A DNA stretch of 64,000 nucleotides from Agrobacterium vaccinii (GTDB lineage Bacteria > Pseudomonadota > Alphaproteobacteria > Rhizobiales > Rhizobiaceae), in the NCBI RefSeq assembly GCF_021310995.1, contig NZ_CP054150.1, forward strand, positions 3,052,501 to 3,116,500. The letters run 5' to 3'. Below, one piece after another: positions 18,552 to 27,619 of the stretch; position 1 is the first letter of the stretch; every line of letters starts with the position of its first letter. The notes beneath the pieces are model-generated. The model ran no database searches. It was given only the letters and a program-made list of their open reading frames with translations, and was not told the DNA's origin. The translations under genes were made by a program, and so were the position numbers.

Positions 18552-19616
18552 ATGAGCGGAATACAGGAATTCGAGCAAGTGCTCGATGGCAGCGACAAGA
18601 ATGTCGCGTCGTTCGAACACCAGAAAATTTCACCCCTGAAACGCGCGCAGCATTTCCTGCACTCGACCCCGGCAGCGGTGCCGCTGATCGTGTTGATCCT
18701 GTCGGTCGCCATTTTCGGACTGAGCATTGGCGGGCGTTTCTTTTCATCCTATACGCTAACGCTGATTCTACAGCAGATCGCCGTCGTCGGTATTCTCGGC
18801 TCGGCGCAGACGCTGATTATCCTGACCGCCGGTATCGATCTTTCGATCGGCGTCGTCATGGTGATTTCGTCCGTGGTGATGGGCAATGTGGCCGTGACCT
18901 ACGGGCTGCCGAGCGGCGTTGCCGTTCTGGCAGGCTTCGTGGTTGGCGGGCTCTGTGGTCTGTTCAACGGCTTCCTGGTTGCGGTTGTCAAATTGCCGCC
19001 CTTCATCGTCACGCTCGGATCGTGGAACATCGTCATGGCGACGAATTTCATCTATTCGGCAAACCAGACGATCCGCGATGCTGACGTGTCGCAAAACGCA
19101 CCGCTTCTCCAGATTTTCGCCACCAACTTCCGCATCGGCACGGCCACCTTCACGCTGGGCGTTATCGCCATGGTGCTGCTGGTCGCCCTGCTCTGGTACA
19201 TTCTCAACCACACCGCCTGGGGTCGCCACGTCTATGCCGTGGGTGACGATCCGGAAGCGGCAAAGCTTTCCGGCATCCAGACCCGCAAGGTTCTGTTGAG
19301 CGTCTATACCGTTGCAGGTGTGATCGCAGCCTTTGCAGCCTGGGTTGCCATCGGTCGTAACGGCTCGATTTCGCCGTCCGCTGCCGTGACCGACTATAAC
19401 CTTCAAGCCATTACGGCGACGGTGATCGGCGGCATCTCGCTGTTTGGCGGACGCGGCTCCATTCTCGGCACGCTGTTTGGCGCGATGCTGGTGGGTGTCG
19501 TCTCCATGGGTCTCAACATGCTCGGTGCTGACCCGCAATGGAAAGTCATGTTGACGGGCTGGCTGATCATCGCCGCCGTTGCAATCGACCAATGGATCCG
19601 AAAGGCAGGCGTGTGA
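18552..19616 (+). CDS. frcC: Fructose ABC transporter, permease
   Basis: A 354-residue inner-membrane permease of the ribose/fructose (RbsC-like) family. Visible features are AQTLIILTAGIDLSIGVVM, the conserved coupling loop HVYAVGDDPEAAKLSGI near residues 226-242, and about eight to ten membrane segments. An N-terminal polar stretch of about 40 residues precedes the first. I start at MSGIQEF because GGGAGGAG lies 5-7 bases upstream; an earlier in-frame ATG 12 codons before overlaps that site. Its stop TGA shares a base with the frcA start. Confidence 0.92.
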   Translation: MSGIQEFEQVLDGSDKNVASFEHQKISPLKRAQHFLHSTPAAVPLIVLILSVAIFGLSIGGRFFSSYTLTLILQQIAVVGILGSAQTLIILTAGIDLSIGVVMVISSVVMGNVAVTYGLPSGVAVLAGFVVGGLCGLFNGFLVAVVKLPPFIVTLGSWNIVMATNFIYSANQTIRDADVSQNAPLLQIFATNFRIGTATFTLGVIAMVLLVALLWYILNHTAWGRHVYAVGDDPEAAKLSGIQTRKVLLSVYTVAGVIAAFAAWVAIGRNGSISPSAAVTDYNLQAITATVIGGISLFGGRGSILGTLFGAMLVGVVSMGLNMLGADPQWKVMLTGWLIIAAVAIDQWIRKAGV

Positions 19617-20410
19617 TGACCATAGACACCACAAAGCAACCCGTTCTCTCCGCCCATGGTCTCGTCAAGCGTTATGGCCGCGTAACCGCCCTCGACAATG
19701 CAGATTTCGATCTCTACCCCGGCGAAATCCTGGCCGTTATCGGCGATAATGGTGCGGGCAAATCCTCTCTGATCAAGGCTTTGTCCGGGGCCGTCCGTCC
19801 CGATGAAGGCGAGATCAGGCTGGATGGCAAGCCGGTGCAGTTCAAGACACCGCTTGAAGCCCGCGATGCTGGCATCGAGACCGTCTACCAAAACCTGGCG
19901 CTCTCACCTGCCCTGTCGATCACCGACAACATGTTCCTTGGTCGTGAGCTAAGAAAACCAGGTTTCCTGGGCACGGTCCTGCGCAAGCTCGACCACGCCG
20001 CCATGGACAAGTTTGCACGTAACAAGCTGTCCGAACTCGGCCTCATGACCATTCAAAACATCAACCAGTCGGTGGAAACCCTCTCGGGTGGCCAGCGTCA
20101 GGGCGTGGCCGTTGCACGCGCTGCGGCCTTCGGCTCCAAGGTCGTCATTCTGGATGAACCGACCGCAGCCTTGGGCGTGAAGGAAAGCCGACGCGTGCTG
20201 GAGCTCATCCTCGATGTGCGCTCGCGCGGCATGCCGATCGTGCTGATTTCACACAACATGCCGCATGTGTTCGAGGTCGCAGACCGCATTCACATTCACC
20301 GTCTGGGCAAGCGCCTTTGCGTCATCAACCCGAAGGAATACACCATGTCTGACGCGGTGGCCTTCATGACGGGCGCCAAGGAACCACCGAAAGAGACGCT
20401 CGCGGCATGA
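19616..20410 (+). CDS. frcA: Fructose ABC transporter, ATP-binding protein
   Basis: A single-domain ABC ATPase of 264 residues that powers FrcC; two copies are expected per complex, unlike the double ATPase of the nucleoside system in this window. Walker A GDNGAGKSS near residues 41-49, signature LSGGQRQG, Walker B VVILDEPTAAL and the switch histidine in LISHN are all intact. The start ATG overlaps the frcC stop by one base (TGATG), indicating coupled translation. Confidence 0.93.
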   Translation: MTIDTTKQPVLSAHGLVKRYGRVTALDNADFDLYPGEILAVIGDNGAGKSSLIKALSGAVRPDEGEIRLDGKPVQFKTPLEARDAGIETVYQNLALSPALSITDNMFLGRELRKPGFLGTVLRKLDHAAMDKFARNKLSELGLMTIQNINQSVETLSGGQRQGVAVARAAAFGSKVVILDEPTAALGVKESRRVLELILDVRSRGMPIVLISHNMPHVFEVADRIHIHRLGKRLCVINPKEYTMSDAVAFMTGAKEPPKETLAA

Positions 20411-21036
20411 CCATGACACTGGATGCGATCGCTGACGACATCGTCAAGCGCGCGTCAGACAATCCCCGCTTCATCGTTGCGATTGCCGGCCCCCCTGGGG
20501 CCGGCAAGTCCACCCTGGCAGACGCCCTTCACGGCGAACTGACCCGACGCGGTGAAAAAGCCGAAGTCCTGCCCATGGACGGCTTTCATATGGACAACGG
20601 CATTTTGCAAAATCGCGGTTTGCTGGCACACAAAGGTGCGCCAGAGACTTTTGATGTGCGCGGTTTCTCCGACATTGTCGCCGCCGTTCGCAAGGCGGAT
20701 CAGGAAGTGCTGGTGCCGGTGTTCGACCGTTCCAGGGAGATTGCGATTGCCTCGGCACGAGCGATTGCGCCGGATACGCGATTCATTCTGGCAGAAGGCA
20801 ATTATCTCCTGCTCAATGAAGAACCATGGGTGCGGCTGAAAAGCAGTTTCGACTTTTCAATCTTCGTCGGCCCATCGGTTGAGGTTCTGGAGCAACGGCT
20901 GCGGGATCGCTGGGTTGGATATGGGCTTGATGAAGCGGGCATCCATGCCAAGCTTTACGAAAACGATCTGCCGAATGGCAAGCGTGTGGTCGAGAACTCT
21001 GCGGGTGCGGATATCAGCATCGACATCTGGGAATAG
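20407..21036 (+). CDS. frcK: FrcK, P-loop kinase-like protein of the fructose operon
   Basis: A 209-residue P-loop NTPase resembling uridine kinase/pantothenate kinase folds. Walker A is AGPPGAGKSTLAD near residues 27-39, followed by LPMDGFHMDN, where the aspartates fit a kinase active site. The ATG overlaps the frcA stop by 4 bases. In Sinorhizobium the same fourth gene is called frcK and predicted to be a kinase, but its substrate is not something the sequence shows; fructose itself is not the usual substrate of this fold. Confidence 0.8.
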   Translation: MTMTLDAIADDIVKRASDNPRFIVAIAGPPGAGKSTLADALHGELTRRGEKAEVLPMDGFHMDNGILQNRGLLAHKGAPETFDVRGFSDIVAAVRKADQEVLVPVFDRSREIAIASARAIAPDTRFILAEGNYLLLNEEPWVRLKSSFDFSIFVGPSVEVLEQRLRDRWVGYGLDEAGIHAKLYENDLPNGKRVVENSAGADISIDIWE

Positions 21037-21078
21037 TTCTTTTCACGGTATCCAGCTGGTTCAACACCTTGGGCTGAA

Positions 21079-21137
21079 AGACTCTCTCGCCGCGCAGACG
21101 CGCGGCGACTGGATTCCTGTGACAAGCACAGGAATGA
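21079..21137 (+). repeat. Palindromic intergenic repeat, short copy
   Basis: Two adjacent hairpins: CGCCGCG/CGCGGCG, and ATTCCTGTG/CACAGGAAT with loop ACAAG. The block shares an arrangement and near-identical segments (AGACTCTyTCGC, CGCAGACGCG, CTGGATTCC, GGAATGA) with 58896-58953, so the two belong to one dispersed family. It sits between frcK and recF, where no gene is present. Confidence 0.7.
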
Positions 21138-21228
21138 GGGAGATGGAGTATGCGCTTTGTCTGAAAATCCATTCCGATTTTCGAGCGCATGTTGTAGGTC
21201 ATGATCCCATGACGATTCTGGATGCGGC

Positions 21229-22353
21229 ATGACTGCCAAGGTTTTCCTCTCCCGGCTGAAACTGAACGAGTTTCGCAATTATGCGGAGGTATCGCTGCGC
21301 CTTGATGCACGTCACGTGGTGCTGACGGGCGACAACGGATCGGGCAAGACCAATCTGCTGGAAGCCATCTCGTTTCTGTCGCCGGGCCGCGGATTGCGAC
21401 GCGCCACGCTCTCCGATGTGACGCGCGTTGGTGCAGAGAGTGTGGGCTTTTCCATCTTTGCCGAGGTTGATGGTATGGATGGCGAGGTTGCCATCGGCAC
21501 CGGCGTGGAGGGCGAAGGCGAGGCCTTGTCGCGCCGTCTGCGGCTGAATGGCACCTCGGTCAAATCCGTCGATGAGTTGACCGACCACCTCCGCGTCTTA
21601 TGGCTGACACCGGCCATGGATGGCCTGTTCACCGGGTCCTCGTCCGACCGCCGCCGTTTTCTCGACCGGCTGGTCCTGTCGCTCGACCCCAGCCATGGAC
21701 GCCGGGCCAGCGACTTCGAAAAAGCCATGCGCGGCCGCAATCGCCTGTTGTCGGACGGTCGCTTCGATCCCGTCTGGCTGGAGGGCATCGAAAAGCAGAT
21801 GGCAGAGCTTGGAATTTCCATGGCGGTTGCACGCCACGAAATGCTGGGCCTCCTGAGAGCGCTGATCGACAGCCGCAGCAATGATGCCAATTTTCCGACG
21901 GCATCGCTGACGCTCTCCGGTTTCATGGATGGCGAATTTCATCGCCCGGCGGTCGATCTGGAAGACGAGTATCTCGCGACACTGAAGGACAATCGCTACC
22001 GCGATGCTGCCGCCGGGCGCACGCTGGAGGGTCCGCACCGCGCCGATCTTTTCGTGCGCCATGCGGAAAAGGACATGGATGCGGGGCGCTGCTCGACGGG
22101 GGAACAGAAGGCGCTGCTCGTCGGGCTGGTTCTGGCGCATGCGCAGCTCACGGCCAACATGACCGGCCATGCGCCGGTGCTGCTGCTGGACGAGATTGCC
22201 GCGCATCTGGACGAGGGGCGGCGTGCGGCCCTGTTCGATCTCATCCACGCGTTGGGCGGCCAGAGTTTTATGACCGGGACGGATGCGTCGATGTTTGCGG
22301 GCCTTGGAGAGCGGGCGCAGTTTTTCGATGTTTCCCATGGCAGCATCGGGTGA
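21229..22353 (+). CDS. recF: DNA replication and repair protein RecF
   Basis: Binds ATP and DNA at gaps and helps RecO/RecR load RecA. The 374-residue SMC-like ATPase has Walker A GDNGSGKTNLLE near residues 31-42, the family's CSTGEQKALL signature and Walker B VLLLDEIAAHLDEGRR. It opens KVFLSRLKLNEFRNY, the usual RecF N terminus. It is not beside dnaA/dnaN or gyrB here, as is common in Rhizobiales. No strong ribosome site is seen before the ATG. Confidence 0.94.
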   Translation: MTAKVFLSRLKLNEFRNYAEVSLRLDARHVVLTGDNGSGKTNLLEAISFLSPGRGLRRATLSDVTRVGAESVGFSIFAEVDGMDGEVAIGTGVEGEGEALSRRLRLNGTSVKSVDELTDHLRVLWLTPAMDGLFTGSSSDRRRFLDRLVLSLDPSHGRRASDFEKAMRGRNRLLSDGRFDPVWLEGIEKQMAELGISMAVARHEMLGLLRALIDSRSNDANFPTASLTLSGFMDGEFHRPAVDLEDEYLATLKDNRYRDAAAGRTLEGPHRADLFVRHAEKDMDAGRCSTGEQKALLVGLVLAHAQLTANMTGHAPVLLLDEIAAHLDEGRRAALFDLIHALGGQSFMTGTDASMFAGLGERAQFFDVSHGSIG

Positions 22354-22387
22354 TAGTTCTTAAATCCTGTAGCTATTGCCAGGAGAC

Positions 22388-23155
22388 ATGACTTTGGACC
22401 CCCTGACGCCAGAGGAAATCGAACGTTACAAGCGCCATATACTGCTGCCGGAAATTGGTGGAGCGGGTCAGCAGCGTCTGAAGGCTGCCAAGGTGCTGGT
22501 GATCGGCGCGGGCGGGCTGGGTGCACCGGTGCTGTATTATCTCGCAGCGGCGGGCGTCGGCACGCTTGGCATCATCGACGATGATGTGGTTTCGCTGTCC
22601 AACCTTCAGCGACAGGTCATTCACGACACCGGCACCATCGGCGAGCAGAAGACGGAGAGCGCACGTCGCTCCATTGCGCGGCTGAACCCGCATGTGCGGA
22701 CGCTGCATTTCGAAGAACGCTTCTCCATCGTCTGGGCGCATGACAACCTCAGGGGTTTCGATCTTGTTATCGATGGCTCCGACAATTTCGACACGCGCTA
22801 TGCCGCAGCCGATGCGGCTGAGACAGCGAAGGTGCCGCTGGTGACCGGGGCTGTGGGCCGGTTTGATGGTTCGGTGACCGTGCTGAAGCCCTATGAGGCT
22901 GGGCCGGACGGCAATTTGCTGCCGGGATATCGCGATCTGTTTCCCGCACCACCGCCAGAGGGCGTCGTGCCGTCTTGTGCCGAAACCGGCATTATCGGTG
23001 CGTTGACGGGCGTGATCGGCACGATTATGGCGATGGAGGCGATCAAGCTGATTACCCAGACAGGTGAACCATTGATCGGGCGTCTGCTGTTATACGATGC
23101 GCTGGCGGCGCGGTTCGATACCGTTCGCTACAAGCGGCGTGCGCAGACATCATGA
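22388..23155 (+). CDS. ThiF/MoeB/HesA-family adenylyltransferase
   Basis: An E1-like enzyme that adenylates the C terminus of a small sulfur-carrier protein (MoaD- or ThiS-like). The 255-residue sequence has the nucleotide loop GAGGLGAPVLYYLAAAG, the arginine segment NLQRQV and the DGSDNFDTRY motif. The paired CxxC zinc sites of E. coli MoeB are absent: only PSCAETG, the region of the catalytic cysteine, remains. The molybdopterin or thiamine pathway cannot be decided from context. AGGAG lies close (2-3 bases) to the ATG. The gene overlaps the next by 4 bases. Confidence 0.85.
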   Translation: MTLDPLTPEEIERYKRHILLPEIGGAGQQRLKAAKVLVIGAGGLGAPVLYYLAAAGVGTLGIIDDDVVSLSNLQRQVIHDTGTIGEQKTESARRSIARLNPHVRTLHFEERFSIVWAHDNLRGFDLVIDGSDNFDTRYAAADAAETAKVPLVTGAVGRFDGSVTVLKPYEAGPDGNLLPGYRDLFPAPPPEGVVPSCAETGIIGALTGVIGTIMAMEAIKLITQTGEPLIGRLLLYDALAARFDTVRYKRRAQTS

Positions 23156-23625
23156 TCGAGATCGTGAAGATCGATGGCGAATTCAAGCGATTTGCCGAGT
23201 TGTTGGCGCTTATCAGGTCGTCCTTTGCCTATATGGACGGGATCATCGATCCACCGTCTTCCGCGCACCGGCTGACATTGGACACGCTGGCGCAGAAAAC
23301 CGAAGACGAAATCGCCTTTGTTGCGCTGGATGGCGAGCTGTTGTTGGGCTGTATTTTCTGCAAGCCGGAAGTGACAAGCCTATATGTTGGCAAACTGGCC
23401 GTTTCCCCGTTGGCGCAGGGTAAAGGCGTGGGCTCCGCATTGTTGCGGAGAGCGGAAGAGGTGGCCAGTGATCTGGGGCTTTCCGCACTGCGACTGGAAA
23501 CGCGCATCGAGCTTACCGGCAACCATCGTCGCTTCGCAGCATGGGGTTTTGTGAGGACGGCAGAAAACTCCCATCCCGGCTATACGCGTGTCACGTCCAT
23601 CGAAATGACGAAGCGGCTTAGCTGA
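23152..23625 (+). CDS. GNAT-family N-acetyltransferase
   Basis: A 157-residue acyl-CoA-dependent acetyltransferase. The acetyl-CoA loop VSPLAQGKGVGSALLRRAEE lies near residues 84-103, preceded by the SLYVGKLAV strand and followed by LRLETR and the YTR segment near the end. The substrate is unknown. Its start overlaps the ThiF/MoeB-type gene by 4 bases (ATGA), so the two are coupled; whether that reflects shared function is unclear. Confidence 0.85.
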   Translation: MIEIVKIDGEFKRFAELLALIRSSFAYMDGIIDPPSSAHRLTLDTLAQKTEDEIAFVALDGELLLGCIFCKPEVTSLYVGKLAVSPLAQGKGVGSALLRRAEEVASDLGLSALRLETRIELTGNHRRFAAWGFVRTAENSHPGYTRVTSIEMTKRLS

Positions 23626-23629
23626 TCGT

Positions 23630-24634
23630 CTAGCTGCGGCCCGGCAGCACGCGGTTGGGTGGGCGGTGGCCGTCGTAGAAGGCGCGGATGTTGATGATGA
23701 CCTTGTCACCCATATCGATGCGGCCTTCGATGGTGGCCGAGCTCATATGCGGCAACAGAACGACCTTGCCCTCTTTGGCCAGCTTGATGAGCTTGGGGTT
23801 CACGACCGGTTCGTTTTCGAAAACATCCAGACCCGCACCGGCAATCTTGCCGTCCATCAGGCAGCGGATCAGCGCCGCCTCATCGATGATATCGCCGCGC
23901 GCCGTGTTGACGATGTAGCTCGTCGGCTGCATCAGCGCCAAATGGCGAGCGGAAATCAGGTGGTAGGTCGCTGGCGTGGACGGGCAATTGACGGACACGA
24001 TATCGACGCGGGCCAGCATCTGGTCGAGGCTGTCCCAATAGGTCGCCTCAAGCTCTGCTTCTGTTGCCGGGTTGACGCGCTTGCGGTTGTGGTAGTGGAT
24101 CGACAGCCCAAACGCCTTGGCGCGGCGGGCGACGGCGGTGCCGATGCGTCCCATGCCGACGATGCCGATGCGCTTGCCCGACAGGCGACGGCCCAACATC
24201 CATGTGGGCGACCAGCCCAGCCATTCATCCGAGCCATTGGCAAGCACGCGGGTTCCCTCCACCAAGCGGCGCGGGACGGCCAGCACGAGAGCCATGGTCA
24301 TATCCGCGCTGTCTTCGGTGAGAACATTGGGCGTGTTGGTAACGGTGATGCCTTTGCGGGCGGCGGCATCCACATCGATATGGTCGATGCCGTTGGAAAA
24401 ACCCGCGATCAGCTTCAGTTGCGGGCCTGCCTGCTCGATCATATCGGCGGTGATGCGGTCCGTGACCGTGGGTACCAGCACGTCCACGGTTTGCATGGCC
24501 GCGATGAGTTCGGCCTTGGTGCGCGGGGTGTCCTCGATGTTCAGTTCCGCGTCGAACAGCTCTCGCATGCGGGTTTCGACCAGATCCGGCAATTTGCGTG
24601 TCAAATAGACGGTCGGTCTCTTCTTATTCGTCAT
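23630..24634 (-). CDS. D-isomer-specific 2-hydroxyacid dehydrogenase, glyoxylate/hydroxypyruvate reductase type
   Basis: Reduces a 2-oxoacid such as glyoxylate or hydroxypyruvate with NAD(P)H, or the reverse. The 334-residue protein has the GMGRIGTAVARRAKAFG nucleotide fold near residues 156-172, catalytic arginine in NTARGDIID, glutamate in FENEPVVN and histidine in LPHMSSAT. A threonine/serine-rich N terminus and the NGIDHIDVDAA segment match the GyaR/GRHPR group more than phosphoglycerate dehydrogenase. It converges on the GNAT gene with 4 bases between stops. Confidence 0.87.
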   Translation of the reverse strand: MTNKKRPTVYLTRKLPDLVETRMRELFDAELNIEDTPRTKAELIAAMQTVDVLVPTVTDRITADMIEQAGPQLKLIAGFSNGIDHIDVDAAARKGITVTNTPNVLTEDSADMTMALVLAVPRRLVEGTRVLANGSDEWLGWSPTWMLGRRLSGKRIGIVGMGRIGTAVARRAKAFGLSIHYHNRKRVNPATEAELEATYWDSLDQMLARVDIVSVNCPSTPATYHLISARHLALMQPTSYIVNTARGDIIDEAALIRCLMDGKIAGAGLDVFENEPVVNPKLIKLAKEGKVVLLPHMSSATIEGRIDMGDKVIINIRAFYDGHRPPNRVLPGRS

Positions 24635-24819
24635 TGTCCGAGGGCACCTTGTTCAGAGGTCGTTAACCAAAAAGAGCGATAATTTCTTTCACCACGGGCG
24701 TTTCTACCAGACCCATCGGCGAAGACAAACAAATCTCGCATGTTGCCGTCGTTGACTTTCAAAAATGGTGGTTTCGTTCGTCACCCAAGATTACCAACCG
24801 CAAGGAAACGGAAACCGGC

Positions 24820-25356
24820 ATGCGTAGCATTGTCTTTATTGTCTGCATTGCATTGTCGCTGGGTTTTCTCGACGCTGCAAGCGCACCTGTGATGGCACAA
24901 GGTGCCGCCAAGGGCGCAAGCGGCCTGCCGTTGCCACGCTTCGTCAGCCTGAAATCACGGCGCGTCAACATGCGCATCGGGCCAAGCACCGATTACGCGG
25001 TTTCATGGATGTATATGAAGTCCGGCATGCCGGTGGAAATCATTCAGGAATATGAAAACTGGCGGCGCATTCGCGATGCCGATGGCACCGAAGGCTGGGT
25101 CAACCAGGCACTTCTCTCGGGGGAGCGCACCGCCGTCGCGGCCCCATGGATGCGCGGCAAGGGCAAGGATGTCTACGTCAACATGCGCCGCGAAGCGCAA
25201 TCCGGTGCATCCGTCGTGGCCAAGCTGGAGCCCGGCGTACAGATCAGGATCGGCGAATGCAATGGCGATTGGTGCAAGGCCCAGGCCGATCAGGTGACCG
25301 GCTGGGTATCTCAGGGCGAGATCTGGGGTGCTTACCCCGGAGAGGCCTTTAAATAA
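24820..25356 (+). CDS. Exported SH3-domain protein
   Basis: A 178-residue secreted or periplasmic protein. A signal peptide (hydrophobic IVFIVCIALSLGFLDAA, probable cleavage after VMAQ near residue 27) is followed by two bacterial SH3-like repeats, VNMRIGPSTDYAVSWM...WVNQALL and VNMRREAQSGASVVAKL...WVSQGEIWG. Such domains usually bind cell-wall material or partner proteins. No enzymatic domain is attached. It converges on the PfkB-kinase gene with 9 bases between stops. Confidence 0.85.
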   Translation: MRSIVFIVCIALSLGFLDAASAPVMAQGAAKGASGLPLPRFVSLKSRRVNMRIGPSTDYAVSWMYMKSGMPVEIIQEYENWRRIRDADGTEGWVNQALLSGERTAVAAPWMRGKGKDVYVNMRREAQSGASVVAKLEPGVQIRIGECNGDWCKAQADQVTGWVSQGEIWGAYPGEAFK

Positions 25357-25365
25357 GCCAAGCCT

Positions 25366-26358
25366 TTAGACAAGACCATGCTTTTCGGCCAGCGCCTTCA
25401 GCGATGACATGGGGCGCGGGCCGACTTGCTGGATGACGGCGGCGGCGGCCAGGCAGCCAAGCTTGCCACTGTCTTCCAGCGAACGGCCCTGCGTGTAGCC
25501 ATAGAGGAAGCCGGAGGCGAACAGATCGCCAGCACCCGTCGTGTCCACCACGTCGAAGACCGGGTAGGCCTCGACCTTCACGCGCTCTGTGCCGCGCACA
25601 ATGGTGGCACCCTCTTCGCTCATGGTGACGGCTGCAATCTTGCAATCGGCAGAGATCTTCGTCAGCGCCAGATCGAAATCATCGGTCTCATAGAGCGAAA
25701 GCGCTTCCTGCTTGTTGGCGAAAACGATATCGACAGTGCCGGAGCGCATCAGTTCCAGAAACTCATCCCGGTAACGACCGACGCAGAAGCTGTCTGACAG
25801 TGTCATCGAGACTTCGCGACCGTTTTCGTGGGCAATGCGGGCGCAATCGCGGATCGCATCCTTGGCGCGTGGCGGGTCCCAGAGATAACCTTCGAAATAG
25901 ATGACCTTGGATTCTGCAACGACTGCCGGTTCGACATCCTCAGGGCCAAAATCCACGCAGGCACCGAGATAGGTGTTCATCGAACGCTCGCCGTCTTCGG
26001 TGACGAAAATCATCGAGCGCGCGGTTGGCGGGAATGTGCCCTGTGGCTTGGTTTCGAAATGAACGCCCTGGGCGCGGATATCGTGCTGGAAAATCTCGCC
26101 CAGCTGATCTTCCGCCACCTTGCCGAAATAGGCCGCGCTTCCGCCGAAATTGGCAATGCCCGCTGCCGTGTTGCCAGCACTACCGCCAGAGGCTTCGAGA
26201 GCCGGGCCCATCAACGAATAGAGCAATTCGGCACGCTCGGCATCGATGAGGTTCATTGCGCCCTTGGTGATCTTGGTCTCTTCTAGAAACTGATCGTTGC
26301 AGCGGGAGATGATATCCACAATGGCATTGCCAACCGTCAGTACGTCGAATTTTGTCAT
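25366..26358 (-). CDS. PfkB-family kinase, probably adenosine kinase
   Basis: A 330-residue ribokinase-like enzyme. The PfkB signature near the C terminus, DTTGAGDLFASGFLYG, includes the catalytic aspartate (GAGD). N-terminal VGNAIVDI and the glycine-rich GGSAGNTAAGIANFGG substrate segment match the adenosine-kinase branch seen in Rhizobiales, which phosphorylates adenosine to AMP. Sugar substrates cannot be excluded. The gene diverges from the AEC transporter. Confidence 0.85.
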   Translation of the reverse strand: MTKFDVLTVGNAIVDIISRCNDQFLEETKITKGAMNLIDAERAELLYSLMGPALEASGGSAGNTAAGIANFGGSAAYFGKVAEDQLGEIFQHDIRAQGVHFETKPQGTFPPTARSMIFVTEDGERSMNTYLGACVDFGPEDVEPAVVAESKVIYFEGYLWDPPRAKDAIRDCARIAHENGREVSMTLSDSFCVGRYRDEFLELMRSGTVDIVFANKQEALSLYETDDFDLALTKISADCKIAAVTMSEEGATIVRGTERVKVEAYPVFDVVDTTGAGDLFASGFLYGYTQGRSLEDSGKLGCLAAAAVIQQVGPRPMSSLKALAEKHGLV

Positions 26359-26674
26359 GGGCCTCTTGTCCGGGATGCATTGGTGGATGCGTTATATACC
26401 ATCCGGTCTTAAAGAATTCTGGCGACAAGAAAAGCCAAAACCGCGCGGCGGTTGTAACAGAACAGCCCTGCTACAAAAAAACAACGCGTCATGTGTCTGT
26501 CATGCAGCGTTGGTATAGAATGCGCATTGCGTCATCACGGATGTACTGGTGGGGCAAGCGGATGAAAGCGGGGGCGACCTCGCTTTTTTCTTTTGTGGAG
26601 GCGGTTGGCGTTGTTCGGTCCCGATAGATGCGTTAGACCGAAAGCTTCTGCAGGCCCGCGAAAGTCCCTCCGCA
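26359..26674. other. Divergent intergenic region with leader/terminator structure
   Basis: No coding gene is evident between the kinase and the AEC transporter. On the plus strand a -10-like TATAGA (26514-26519) is followed about 45 bases later by a perfect terminator hairpin at 26565-26590, still 85 bases before the transporter ATG. The -35 region is poor. The arrangement suggests either an attenuated leader or a small RNA of about 65 bases. Confidence 0.5.
26565..26590 (+). terminator. Intrinsic terminator upstream of the AEC transporter gene
   Basis: AAAGCGGGG and CCTCGCTTT pair completely (one G-T) around a GCGA tetraloop of the stable GNRA type and run into TTTCTTTT. It ends transcripts on the plus strand before any plus-strand gene has begun. 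Confidence 0.75.
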
Positions 26675-27619
26675 ATGTATGCTGTCGCCATCAATGTCGC
26701 GCCGATCTTTCTTCTCATTCTCATTGGCTGGGCAACCGTCAAGGTTAAGCTGTTCAAGGCGGAAGCCAGCGATGTGCTCAGCGACTTCGTCTTCAAGATC
26801 GCCGTTCCCACGCTGATTTTTCGCACGCTGGCCTCTGCCGATTTCCATGGTGCTTCGCCCTTCAAGCTCTGGGTGACCTATTTCGTCGGTGTCGCGATTA
26901 CCTGGGCAGCAGGGCAACTGGTGACGCGGCACGTCTTCAAGCAGGATTTGCGGGTCAGCGTCATCGCTGGGATATCGTCGGCTTTTGCCAACAACATCTT
27001 CATCGGCCTGCCACTCGTCGGTCGCTCCATCGGCAGCGATGGCATCGTGGCGATTTCCATCCTTCTGGTGGTGCATCTGCCGATCATGATGATTGCGGGA
27101 ACAATCCTGATGGAAAATGCAACGCACAAGGTTCTGGGCGGAGAAAAGCGCAGTGCGTTTGCCGTGCTGAAACAGGTGGGGCGCAATCTTGCGCAAAATC
27201 CGCTGGTGATCGCACTCGTGCTGGGGCTGTGCTTCAACATGACCGGCTTTGCCATGCCGGAGGTGATGACGACGGTGATCGATCAAATCGCCAGCATGGC
27301 AGGTCCAGCGGCGCTGATTTCGCTCGGCATGGCGCTCACCAAATATCCTATTCGCGGCAATCTGCGCATTGCGGTGACGATGACGGCGTTCAAGCTGATC
27401 CTGATGCCAGCCTGCGTTTGGCTGATGGCGCATGCCCTGGGCTTGAGCCCCGCCTGGACGGCAGCGCTTGTTCTGACATCCTGTGTGCCCACAGGCATCA
27501 ATTCCTGGCTGCTGGCCAACCGTTTCGGCATCGGCCACAGCATAGCGGCCTCCACGATCAGCATTTCCACCCTATTCGGTGTGCTGACCGTGTCGTTCTG
27601 GGCGTGGCTGCTCAGCTGA
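26675..27619 (+). CDS. AEC-family transporter (auxin-efflux-carrier fold)
   Basis: A 314-residue inner-membrane carrier with about ten hydrophobic segments. The start MYAVAINVAPIFLLILIGW and later NNIFIGLPLVGRSIG and TSCVPTGINSWLLAN fit the AEC/MdcF group, which carries malonate, malate and other organic acids in bacteria. The substrate here is unknown. I start at 26675; an in-frame ATG 42 codons earlier would translate through the terminator hairpin. It ends directly against the stop of the RsmC-like gene. Confidence 0.87.
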   Translation: MYAVAINVAPIFLLILIGWATVKVKLFKAEASDVLSDFVFKIAVPTLIFRTLASADFHGASPFKLWVTYFVGVAITWAAGQLVTRHVFKQDLRVSVIAGISSAFANNIFIGLPLVGRSIGSDGIVAISILLVVHLPIMMIAGTILMENATHKVLGGEKRSAFAVLKQVGRNLAQNPLVIALVLGLCFNMTGFAMPEVMTTVIDQIASMAGPAALISLGMALTKYPIRGNLRIAVTMTAFKLILMPACVWLMAHALGLSPAWTAALVLTSCVPTGINSWLLANRFGIGHSIAASTISISTLFGVLTVSFWAWLLS

